From Adineta steineri (Eukaryota > Rotifera > Eurotatoria > Adinetida > Adinetidae), in the NCBI GenBank assembly GCA_905250115.1, contig CAJNOI010000186.1, positions 105,195 through 169,194 on the forward strand: a DNA stretch of 64,000 bases, written 5' to 3'. Positions 40,527 to 51,215 of this stretch are shown here, in pieces. Each line of letters starts with the position of its first letter. Position 1 is the stretch's first letter. The notes under the pieces were generated by a model. That model was not told the DNA's origin. It did not search any database and saw only the letters and a list, made by a program, of their open reading frames with translations. Both the position numbers and the translations under genes were made by a program.

Positions 40527-41154
40527 AATTTCTCCTACAAGAATCCGAAGCAAAATGTAGAAAAAACGAGTCGGAATATAATGATTGTAATTTGATTGTG
40601 TTTCTTTTTTTGAAAGTTAATGGAAGATAAATAATCATGTTTATATTATAAACTAATAAAAAACAGAAACAACTTTCTTTAGTTTTCTTATCGTTCCACT
40701 TGAAACGAATTTATGTTGAAGAAATGAAATTTTTCAATCATTTTATTCGATGAAACGTGGTTGGTTGGGATCAATTATCACTATCGTTGGAATCGAGAAG
40801 ATAATTGAATATATTTAAAGGAAATCATTCTCTTCTAATATGAACATCAACAGTTAAATACTTTTTCTTAAATAGTTCAAAAGAACTATGAAACGTTCTT
40901 TTATAATTTACCTGTACAAGCAACATGTGTATCTATTATTTCGAAAATATAACATTATAAGTAAAAATAGAGATCAGTCGTGCTATTGCAAAATAGAAAA
41001 AGACATAATTTTAACCCATGTGATCATAATTTGCGCAGTAAAACAATGACTTTTTTACGAGAAAAAAATTATTGATAGACCTTTATTTTCTTTTTTCTGC
41101 TGATTACACATCAATCAATTTAAAATGCTTATAGTCAATCAGACAATGTATAGG

Positions 41155-41310
41155 ACGAATCTAGGACACTTGCTCGCAGTACTTTTGCTCGCTAGACACT
41201 TGCTCGTGAACACTTGCTCGCCGGATACATGCTCGTAGGACAATTGCTTGGCTCCATAGAAAAACGGACACTTGCTCGCCGGAGAGTCGCTCGCTATACC
41301 ACGTGCTCGT
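41155..41310. repeat. Degenerate CTTGCTCG minisatellite
   Basis: About nine imperfect copies of a unit near ACACTTGCTCGCCGG with a period of roughly 13-18 bp, one interrupted by TCCATAGAAAAACG. It lies 70 bp before the telomere-like array. Confidence 0.8.
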
Positions 41311-41378
41311 TAAATATTTATGCATCGTTTCTCACATGTAAAAAAAACTTTATCTAGTTGTTGCTAGCATTTTTTTAA

Positions 41379-41655
41379 GTGGGTGTGGGTGGGTGTGAGT
41401 GTCTATTCAAGAAAGATAGGCTCATCGACAGCCACAACCATGTTCTCATGCGCACCCAAACCCAAACCCGCACTTACACTCTTACTCACACTCACACCCA
41501 AACCATTACCTTTACCCTCACCCACACCCACACCCACACCCACCACACCCACACCCACACCCACCACACCCACACCCACACCCACACCCACACCNNNNNN
41601 NNNNACACTCACATCCACACCCACCCCACACCCACACCCACACCCACACCCCTTC
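41379..41655. repeat. Large telomere-like array with inverted-repeat layout
   Basis: A short G-strand arm (GTGGGTGTGGGTGGGTGTGA, about 41380-41399) is followed by an 80-bp unique spacer. Then comes about 190 bp of C-strand repeat, mainly (CCCACA)n with CCCA/CTCACA variants, to about 41651. The frames of 73-100 residues read from it are translations of the repeat and not genes. Confidence 0.85.
41595..41604. other. Assembly gap of ten N
   Basis: Exactly ten N inside the (CCCACA)n tract. True array length is unknown, and the join between its two sides rests on scaffolding. Confidence 0.98.
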
Positions 41656-41693
41656 TACCCAATTTGTGTTGAATCAACACTGTAATCTTATAC

Positions 41694-42176
41694 ATGTTGG
41701 AAGAAATATGTGGTGACGCATGTATCAATCTTAAAGCGAGAAGGCTAAACATTATCCTGCAATGTATTTTCTGGAAAAAAATAACTTATGAAAAAATTAT
41801 TTTTAATTCAGTTCAACATCTTATCATTCAAAATGGATATAACATACAAAAATTCTCAAAATATTTTCCAAATGTCAATAAACTCACCATTCTTATAAAA
41901 TATTATTCTAATTATTTTATCACATCGTTATCTTTGATACCTAATATTCATACGGTAGATTATGTTTCGTTTAGTATCAAAAAAATTAAAGGATTTATGG
42001 ATCTTTGTCATTAATTGCAACATCTTCTTATCGGTACATCTGAACGATGTTTTGAACCAACGATTCAAAGCAATTGTTATTTATTTTCTTTATGTATTTT
42101 TGAGGTAAATCCGATGTATATTGAAAACTTGAAATCTTTCATGATTATACCATCTTTATTTTTTAATAATAAATGA
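41694..42176 (+). pseudogene. Broken leucine-rich-repeat/F-box-like fragment
   Basis: The frame opens at 41694 right after the telomere-like array and reads ICGDACINLKARRLNIILQC, FNSVQHLIIQNG, FSKYFPNVNKLTILI, then a TAA at 42012-42014. The same frame continues past the stop (LQHLLIGTSERCFEPTIQSN, then FEVNPMYIENLKSFM) to TGA at 42176. The FPNV..LTI and L..L.I.. pattern is that of LRR proteins attached to F-boxes, which are numerous in rotifer genomes. The 5' part is missing at the array, and the nonsense codon indicates a pseudogene. Confidence 0.5.
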
Positions 42177-42212
42177 TAAAAAAAAACATGAAACTACATG
42201 AATTCGAGTTCG

Positions 42213-42950
42213 TTATTGTTCAGTTTGTTCAAGTTCACTCCAGAGTTTTTTTATATTTGCAACAGCAATTACTTGATTATCTTGAGAAAAGTTAAATAAA
42301 TCCCAATTTTCATTACAACTATCATCTTCTTGACAAACAAACGGTATTTTCTTTAATTCTTCTTGTTTATTTGTATTTAACCAATCGATTGATTTTTGAA
42401 CAAGTTTTTTCAATACCCAACGAACTATATTTTTTTCAGCTTCACTCCAATTTCCATCATGACTACTTCTTGTTCCTCCCATATGTTGTTCTTTATATTG
42501 AGATAAAATTGTTGAAAAAAGTAATGGCATATAATTAATTGCTGTGCGCATAGCCAAACAATTCAGATGTTTTGGACCAGGAATAAGATTTGAACGACTA
42601 TTTTGAAATATTTTATTAAAATGACTGAAAACATAATGATTACCATTTAAATCTAGAGCTTCTTTTAAAGGAATTGTCGTGTTAATATAAACATCATCGT
42701 AAACCGAACAAAATTCGTTACAACATGTTTGAATATAATCGCGTAACAGATCATCCATTAAATTTAATGAGTCTCTATTTGATGGCTGAAAAAATACATG
42801 TAACGATTCATTTGGTGTAAGTTTTTGTTGTGAAGATACACTTCGTAAAGCACCCATTAGAATTCCAACTGCAGCTTGTTTCACATAATCCAAATACATT
42901 TCATTCTTACTGATTGGAGCAACTATTTCTTCTGCTGTGGTAGTAGACAT
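42213..42950 (-). CDS. Hypothetical intronless protein, 245 residues
   Basis: Complete frame from MSTTTAEEIVAPISKNEMYL to stop, no introns. Predicted mainly helical and soluble. Features include an early QAAVGILMGALRSVSS helix, five Cys scattered without an obvious metal motif, and a Trp-rich end (NWSEAEKNIVRWVLKKL, SIDWLNTN, LWSELEQ). No signal peptide or membrane segment. I do not recognise the family. Codon use resembles the flanking genes, so I believe it is real. It lies just beyond the broken LRR fragment and may belong to a lineage-specific family. Confidence 0.7.
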   Translation of the reverse strand: MSTTTAEEIVAPISKNEMYLDYVKQAAVGILMGALRSVSSQQKLTPNESLHVFFQPSNRDSLNLMDDLLRDYIQTCCNEFCSVYDDVYINTTIPLKEALDLNGNHYVFSHFNKIFQNSRSNLIPGPKHLNCLAMRTAINYMPLLFSTILSQYKEQHMGGTRSSHDGNWSEAEKNIVRWVLKKLVQKSIDWLNTNKQEELKKIPFVCQEDDSCNENWDLFNFSQDNQVIAVANIKKLWSELEQTEQ

Positions 42951-44489
42951 TGATAATTATCTATGATAGAAAGTCTAAAATCAATAATGATAATCTGTAT
43001 CTTTCAATAGAAAAAGAACAAGTATTCGAACATCGTTTTTAGACCTTTCCTATATATACATACCGTTTCAATGTGTGCAGTAAATGACGATCGATTGTGA
43101 AATTACAGGCATACATTGAGTCACCTTTTACAACGGTTGATTAAGCACGTCATCATGATTTTTTACAATTTGGTGAAAATGACATCATAAAAATAAGCTT
43201 TTATCGTTTCTTCACTTCCTTCATATGTTCTCTGTTCTATTGTATTGTAGATAGCCACAATAATTTTTTTCTCCAACTTACACTGTATTTCTTCTACTCA
43301 TCTATCATGCAATTACTTTTTACATTACTTAAATAAACCAAAAGTGATCAGTTTCCACAAGAATTACATGATATAAAAAGAAAAGAAAAAAAAATATTTC
43401 TTAGTTTTTAATATTTCAATCATTGACATATTTGTTCAATGCTTCTTAGTTGACATCGTCGGTATGAATTGTCACGAAACTGTATTTACACTTTATGTTT
43501 ATCTATGGAACGAAATAATATTATTCCACGAATTCTATTGGGGCGTGAGTGCACGTGTAGGAGTGCGTGTATCAGAAAGAACAGAATCAATCCCTGACGC
43601 CAATTTATATTAAAGAAGCAGTCCACATATACAAAATAGAAAAAAACACCTGTGTAAGATATATGTGTACGCAATGAAATATCTTGATAAAAAAACTATA
43701 ACAAGAAATTGACTGTAACATAGACAAATACAAACGTACAATGTAGATGTCGTATCGTAGTTTTTTTAGTGAAGTGAAACCGTTGGATTTTTCTATTTAA
43801 TGGACTTTTCCTATGTGTTATGATTATACGAAGTTGTACTTTAATATCAATAAAACAGAAGAAGAGTGGAAGTTGGACCTAGACTGTGAATGTGAGTGCG
43901 GGTGTAGGTATAGTATTTGTTTATTATTCACACCCATATCCTCAAGATTTTAAACAATTTTATAAGCGTGTTTTAACTCAAATATACTTGTTATAGCATA
44001 GTAAAAAACATGAAAAATATGAACAATAATATAGAATAGTGTGCGATGAACTTACTTTTTACTTTCCGGAATCTCTTAGCGAAGATAGTGTATATATAAA
44101 TATATGCTGTATGTCTTGGTATTTTCTCTATGCATACGTTTTGATTCTAGCAAAATAGTACGATATTAACTATCTTTACCGTTTTTTTTAGATAAACTAA
44201 ACAATATTTTTATTGTATTGTTTCCCTTCATTGGCAAATATCTACAGAAACAAGGTATTAGTTAATGAACAGACACTCAGCAGATCATTGGATGTTAACA
44301 TAATAGTCATCAGTATGCAAAAAAACTGCCCTTTCTGATTTTACAAACAAAATTTCGGATTATTTTCTAAATTTAAAAGAAGCTTTTCGATTTTTAAGTT
44401 TTTGCTCTGGCAATCCTGTGACCAATTTATTTATTCATAAATGAAAAACTACAATAGTCCCAACAAAACTAGTTCTGATTGTATGGATA
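42951..44489. other. Intergenic with a telomere-like element
   Basis: Contains the telomere-like element at 43886-43942; otherwise no supported gene. Confidence 0.5.
43886..43942. repeat. Telomere-like inverted repeat element 3
   Basis: TGTGAATGTGAGTGCGGGTG on the left, an AT-rich spacer, then CACACCCATATCC. More decayed than the others. Confidence 0.6.
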
Positions 44490-44815
44490 TTATGCGTAAT
44501 TTTTGAGTGGATGCTCTTTTCGGGAACACGCCTTTACCAATGAATTGAATTCACTTCTCGACCCCGTTCTCCAAGCACTGCCTGGATACTTCGCGTCCAG
44601 CATTCGTGTAATCCAATCTTGGCATGTGTCGCCATTTCTTGGCACTCTTGTAACATATCCTTCCGTCAACGGCCATGATGGGGGACCATTCTCCACCGCT
44701 TCACAACCTACCAACAACAGCACGAAACATAGAACAACGACAATTTTTGAACTGAAACATGAAGAAAAAGACGTTAGCGAATATCAATTGAGAAATTAGA
44801 CACTTACTTGAGCAT
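44490..44815 (-). CDS. Small secreted protein with signal peptide
   Basis: Two exons: 44808-44815 (8 nt, ATGCTCAA) and 44490-44751, joined by a 56-bp GTAAGT...TTTCAG intron, give 89 residues. Splicing creates the signal peptide MLNSKIVVVLCFVLLLVGCE; cleavage near residue 21 is likely. The mature part is about 68 residues, with only two Cys (DTCQDW and VKACSR), several Trp and a basic tail (SRKEHPLKNYA). It is more GC-rich than neighbouring genes. A TATA box and a duplicated upstream segment point to strong or regulated expression. Function unknown; a secreted peptide, effector or antimicrobial are all possible and cannot be separated from sequence. Confidence 0.75.
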
Positions 44816-44872
44816 TTTTAGTTTCTTGATTCCAACGATAATGTTTTAGCTTCACATTGTTTCTCACGCCTC

Positions 44873-44880
44873 TTTTTATA
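44873..44880 (-). promoter_or_regulatory. TATA box of the secreted-peptide gene
   Basis: TATAAAAA on the minus strand, about 58 bases before the ATG, which leaves room for a short leader if transcription starts about 28 bases downstream. Confidence 0.6.
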
Positions 44881-44900
44881 CCTGAGAAAAAAGTAACCAC

Positions 44901-45016
44901 TATTCGGAGAAATCAAAGCCTTTTAATCTCTATAATTGGCCTTGAAGAGTATCACTACCATTTTGAGATATCAAAGCCTTTTAATCTCTGCAATTGGCCT
45001 TGAGTAGTATCATTAC
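44901..45016. repeat. Two direct 58-bp repeats upstream of the TATA box
   Basis: AATCTCTATAATTGGCCTTG at about 44924-44943 and AATCTCTGCAATTGGCCTTG at about 44982-45001 lie in two units starting TCAAAGCC at 44913 and 44971. A duplicated upstream regulatory segment is the likely meaning. Confidence 0.7.
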
Positions 45017-48000
45017 CAAAATATTGACTATCGATATGCTCTTCCTCGCACTGCATGATAGTCTTCCATCACATTCACTTGTCTACGATGACTGGCTCTG
45101 GACACTCATGAAATCTAACAGATTTTTCTGTCAACTATATAGTGAGATTGAGCGTGTGGTTGAAGCCCCTTTGAAGTTTATGTATATTAAACTCCAGTCA
45201 TGTTCTTTTTATTTCTACGAACTTTTCAAGGAGAAGGAGAATATAATTCAATATTTTAACATTTGTAATTTTATAGTCCAATATCAACAAGATAAAAGAA
45301 GAAAAATAGCTTATATATACATGCTGATAGTATTGTAGTTCATGTGTCAAAAACATTTTTCCTTTGTGGTATGACCTGTTTTCTCGCGTTAAAAATAAAT
45401 AATAATAAAATATGCTTTTATACATTATGAATTTAAAAGAAATAAAAGTTATTATGTTCTTAGAAACATATTATCAAATTTAAAATATTTTTCACTATTT
45501 TGTATTTTGAAGAATCGATTTTTACTTATTCATTTTTAGTATTTCTTCGATTTTCTTTTTAAAGAATGTTTTGATATTTGCTACATACTTTCGTATCTAA
45601 TAAGGCTTGGTTTGTAAATTTGAACTGTAGATATTTCGATATAAGACTATTCGATTAATACTCATATGAACAGTTTAAATCGCTTAACCAATGTACATAT
45701 TTAATAGTCATTTTCTCATAAAGTTCATAGACTTTTTTAACGGTAGAATTATAATTCTGCTATATAAATGTAAATCTTGTTCTTTTCGACAATTCAATGT
45801 TTAAAATATTATAAAACAGATTTATTTTGAGATTTTAAACCGTATAAAAAAATGAATGAGCACAGTAATTAGAAGAAAACTGAATAAAAATTGAACAAAA
45901 CAAATGATACAACAACTCAGTAGAAGCGAAATATATTATAAAAAATACTATCCAAAACTGAACTTATAAACCGCTTCAATGGATACACAAAACTTCTTGA
46001 GAAATAGTATTTATTTAAGTTCGTACAAAACTGAGACGATAACTAGAGATTATTCACTTGCGAGGACGATAAACAATAATCGTAAAAATTTAAAACAGAC
46101 ATGCAAATTGTTGACAATCGTATAATATAAAATGAAAATCAACATCTGTACTAAAGTAACAACTCATTTTCATTCATAAGTAGTTTGAGTGGCTTCCTCT
46201 TTTTTAGAATTAACCTTACAAAATTTCATTTGATTTACCTCGATATTATCTAAAAATACAGCAAAAGTAAAGAATAAAACAATAGATGCACATGATTCTT
46301 CCATTCAAATATAAGAGCAAAACAAAACATTATTCATCAATAAGTAGAATACTCACATTTGTCAACAACACCCTACACTATACCAAAAGCACTTTGAAGA
46401 AAAACAAAGCCAACTATGAGTAAATATATTTATTGAAATTAAAATAGAAAAAATATACAAAAAATGAGAAAAAAGTATGAAATGAGAACTAACTAAAGGA
46501 AAATGTTTGATAGGGAGGAGAAATAGTTCATTATTATACTGGATTATTGTTGGCCCGCTACGTGTTTGAATCAAGGAGACAATGCGACCTTTTATTGAAA
46601 TCGCCCCCATTATAAAAATTCGAGATTTGCCATCGATCTTTACGTAGGTATAATGGTATGAAAGATAAGATCAGCTAGATGATTATCAAATAATTACTCT
46701 ATTTCTAGAATGAAGATGTACTACATTGAATTCATAATTAACATTACCTCTCAGATTACAATAGATCTTTTTGTTAATATCAAAAGCATTCTTAACGAGA
46801 TATAATATGTCTAGGCATGTTTGAATTAAAAGTCGAACTCAAAAATGATGAGATGTTGTATCGACTACTTGACCTAAATCATCTATTAAACGGTATACTT
46901 TCTTTTTTCTCATCAAAAATCATAGTTTAGAAGTCGTCAGTCTTTTTATTTCATAGACAAGACGATAAGTAAACTTGTATACATGGCGTTTATTATAAGA
47001 CTTTTAAACATATAAGTAGTACATATTTTTAATGTTAATCTGTAGCATCCAAGAAAACAATGTAATATAGATTGAACATTACATTACTTTTTATATAAAT
47101 TTAATTTAACTTATGAATCTTAAATCATCAAAAGTATCAAAATAACATATCAATTTCTTTCTATCGTCTATTTTTTAGTGTATGACATTCAAATGTTATT
47201 AGATCAAACCGAGAGCAAATGAATATTTATAAAGTTAAAGTATGATCATACAAAGATCACATTAGCTTGCGGAATATTAAAAAACATGTGATTAGAGTGT
47301 TCATTGTTTTTCTGGTATGAAAAGTGTCGCAGTTCAAAAAACTCAAGAAAGATTGATTGGGTATTTTTAAAGCCTAAGTAATTATATAGGAACTTAATCG
47401 ACCAAAATACAGATTGATGATGTTAAAAATAAAAAATATTTAAATATGACACAGAAAAATAAAGCCATTACTTAAAAAAATATTATCTATACTTTCATAA
47501 AGATAAAATAAAAAAGAAGTAAATCTTGATTATATACTAACAAATAACCATCTACTGAAAAGATATGCGATAAAGCCTCCACTTCCTCAATCATGCTTCT
47601 ATAATTGCAGTTATATTTCTAACGATTAACATCGAAATAGAAACTAATGGAGTTTCAACAAGAGACGTAATTAAATACTGTTTACATGTATTTATTTCCT
47701 GTATCTTTATTTAGAAAAATTTCATCCAGCTTCTAAAGAACAAAAAGCACTTGGGGCTTCTATTCTCCTGCTTAGTTTTTCCTGTTTTATTACTATATTG
47801 TTTGCTGATATATTGATATAAATACACGATAGTATACCTCGGATACTTTATTTTAAATAAGAAAAATAATTAGAATCATTTGTACGGAACTCAACGGGAT
47901 ATGAATAGTATATTAAAGTTTTAATTATAGAGAGTCAATGTTTATGAAAAAGACGTACAATACGCCAAATCAGTATTAAACAACACGCTAAAAACTCTGT

Positions 48001-48628
48001 TTACCATTATTAAGCGTTACTATATGAACTTTTCACAAAGGAAAACATAGTTTTTGATATATTGCTTAATACTGATTCCAAGTATGGTACATTAATAATA
48101 GTAATGAAGCCAGATAGAACTTTTTTTTTTGCTAGTATAAATAATCTTTTTATTTGCAAATATTTATATGATTCATTCATTAATACGGAACTCCGGCACT
48201 AATGACATTACAGAATATATACAGTGGAATATAATTTTGAACGGAAAATATCCCATGTATATAAGTGTAGGCGTTTTACTCATTTTTTTGTATGAATTGT
48301 CTTATAAAGATTCATATCAGTAATTATTAGAGAAAAAAAACACAGAGCAATCCATGTAAAAGAGACTACTGAATAGCGCTAACTACATTAGTATATTATT
48401 TTGAAAGAAAAGAAGAAAAAAAAAGGAAAAAATACAAAAAAAGAAGAACTCAAAACAATATAAAGGTTGTTGAATTTTTATTATAAATTATTATTCCATT
48501 AGTAGATCATATAGAGTATATATAGTATAAATTGATATGTTGTCTCAAGTTCATATGCTACACTTACAATATATATCATATAATATACTAATAAGAATTT
48601 TTCTTTTTTTTTATATTTTAGTTTCGCT
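45017..48628. other. 3.6-kb gene-poor region
   Basis: AT-rich. One plus frame near 44994-45338 and one minus frame near 46540-46610 are slightly GC-richer but have no start, splice or family support. Nothing else recognised. Confidence 0.45.
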
Positions 48629-49084
48629 ATGCATTTTATTTGCTTAACCATCTTTATAACTGCTTTATTCTGTGCTAATGGCATCATCGAAGGAAAACCA
48701 ACTGGTCCATCATCGGCCAATATAAAGGATTATGTAAAATATTTATTAAGTCTAATAGGTGTGGAAAATGAATATACACGATTTTTATCATATGTCAAAA
48801 TATATCCACCAGAAGATAAGAAAATGAAAGCTCTTTACGATGAATATTTTTCATTGGAATCATATTTATCTGATCTTACAGATATTTATACGAAACATTA
48901 TACATTAGATGATATACTTAAACTTATCGATTTTTATTCCAGTTCATTGGGTAAAAAAACTCTTCAATTAAATCATGAATTAAATCACCAAATGGAAGAT
49001 GTAATGTTAACGAAAATCAGTGATTATATATTTACATCTACAGAAAAAGGCTTCGATATTATTTTACCACAAATCTCAAACTAA
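48629..49084 (+). CDS. Secreted DUF2059-like protein
   Basis: Intronless, 151 residues. The signal peptide is MHFICLTIFITALFCANGII with cleavage near residue 20. Residues about 85-125 read DIYTKHYTLDDILKLIDFYS followed by SSLGKKTLQLNHELNHQM. This matches the hallmark of the bacterial DUF2059 domain, where an F/YT..E(L) helix is followed by L..FY.SP.GKK and a helix ending in M. In bacteria such proteins are exported and uncharacterised. Here the gene has host-like base composition, and an acceptor-like TTTTAG lies 7 bases before the ATG. Horizontal acquisition is an inference. Exact function unknown. Confidence 0.7.
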   Translation: MHFICLTIFITALFCANGIIEGKPTGPSSANIKDYVKYLLSLIGVENEYTRFLSYVKIYPPEDKKMKALYDEYFSLESYLSDLTDIYTKHYTLDDILKLIDFYSSSLGKKTLQLNHELNHQMEDVMLTKISDYIFTSTEKGFDIILPQISN

Positions 49085-51215
49085 AAGAGATTAAACAAAA
49101 AAAAAATACCATATATTTTATGTCTTGTTTGGTTTCTTTCTAAATTTAAAAATAAATTAAAAGATATACACTTGAAGGAAGTGTTGTTAATGCGAATAAT
49201 ATATTTGTCTTTTTCTACAAAAAAATAAAAGAAAGTAATAAATGATGATATAATATAATTTTAGAAAACAAAGAACTCAAACAAGTTTTCATACAATTCA
49301 ATTATGTATTTTATTTTATTAGAGAATAATATAATAAGTAGATAAAAAATTATTTAAAAGAATGAAATATTGGATTTAGGTGCAAATTATACTATTAACT
49401 ATAAATATTTTTCTCGGATATATATTTTTGAATATCATGTGATATTTAGAATGAATAGATAATGTCTCGTGGAAGAAACATATTATCTTTTAATCAGATT
49501 ATATCAATGGTATACTTCAAGTCTTGATATGTTTGTAATAAGATTACTAAATCAGAGAGTAATTTTATACTAATAAAGAATTAGTTTTTAATTAAATAAA
49601 CGACCTCATTTCATAATTTTGAAGATATTAAAATATTATATAAATACATTTTTTTAATTACTTCTATATTTAATTACCCTTGAAGTTGTTTAGAAAAATT
49701 TTAATTATTATACAAAAAAAAATAATCTAGATGATATTAAAAATTGTTCTTAATTTAAATAGTATTAAATATTCATTGAAGAAATTATTTTGTAACAAAT
49801 GATGAAGATACAATGATTATACTTATATAAAACTCTTCATTGAATTTATGATTTAACCTGTCTTCTTCGATTACACATTTGACATTCTTGTATAGAACTC
49901 AGACAATTATGTGTGACACATACAATCTAATCACTAAAGATATTCAATAATAATCTTACATAACATCGAACATTAACCTAATTTCATTTATGAAATAGAT
50001 TTTTCTTTTTCGTATATCGTATTTTAATCAGTTTTGTTTTTTTGTTCTTTAAATGTCCCAAAACAATTGATTTAATAAAAAAAAAGACGAAAGTGTGAGA
50101 TTTGTTTGACCTTGTGGAATTGAATGTTGATAGGAACAAAAAAGTAATAATTTTTCTAATAAAAATAAATGATATTATGTAGAGCAACATTGGTTGAGGT
50201 TAATGAACGATGGAAGAGAACACAGATCAATTTACATATGGACGTCAGAGAGAAAATAAATTCAGGTGCTTTTGTATTGTTATAGATTAGAAATTGAATG
50301 ACATAGTCTTCATTTATCATACATGCTGTTGTGTCCTTCTGCACGGAAGGAGAAGAAAAAGAGAAGAAAAATGTTGGACATTTTCAAAGTATTATATAAT
50401 TTGTATTTTAGTTTTTATTATACATACATATGAATATAGTATTAAGATCTGTCTTATCTTTCAAAATAAATATTGTTAATTGAATTTGGTAAGAAAAATA
50501 AAATCATTGTTTTAATTTAGTATAATCTGTTTGAAAAAAAAAGAAAACTACTGACTAGAGAATTATTTGTTCTCAAGAGAAGTAGTGATTAATTATATCT
50601 ATTGTTATTAGATGACCTTCGTTTTGATTAAGAAAAAAGTTGAAGGCATATTTGTAATGATGATTAGAATGTAATGTCTAGTCAAATATAAAAATGAGTA
50701 TGTAATATAGATAGACATATATGTAATTCCATTTTCTCGGATAGTTAGAAGAATTATGAAAAAAAAGATAAAGTGGAACGAGAATAATAAAATCGGAAAT
50801 TGAATCATGTTGAGAACGATCATAAATATACACATGTTAATATATTATCATATAGAAACACCCAAGGACTTATATATTCGTCCTGCCATCTTGGCGTTTC
50901 AAGGCCTACCGGAGAGCACGATTATGACATCGTCAAAATTATATATATATGTATATGTGAAGTGAGATTTAACTAATTGTTAGATTACATCTTGATGTTA
51001 AAAGTTCATTTTTTCTTTCTCAAGATTTTAATATCTATATTAGAATGTGAGTCACTTCCGATAGATTTTCTATCCTCTGTAATTCATCCTTTAAGAAAAA
51101 AGCTTTTTACTATCTTCCGTGTGAACTCTAGATTAGGGTAATTAAGTATTATATCTTTAGTCATGAGAAATGTGCACTTCAAATATTTGTATCATTTCTT
51201 TTTTTTATAGATAAT
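49085..51215. other. 2.1-kb gene-free region
   Basis: AT-rich. A GC-richer island of about 60 bp at 50876-50935 (CCTGCCATCTTGGCGTTTCA and beyond) may be a decayed repeat. Confidence 0.45.

Noticed and set aside
41379-41685. Overlapping frames of 73-100 residues on both strands
   Set aside because: They are translations of (CCCACA)n telomere-like repeats, containing runs of THTHTH or TPTPTP and the N gap.
44994-45338. 114-residue plus-strand frame (LFLALHDSLPSHSLVYDDW)
   Set aside because: Slightly coding-like but overlaps the duplicated upstream element of the secreted-peptide gene and ends in low-complexity sequence. Not enough support.
46362-46610. 82-residue minus-strand frame with a GC-richer start
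   Set aside because: Only about 20 codons look non-random; the remainder is a hydrophobic AT-rich read. Could be a repeat remnant.
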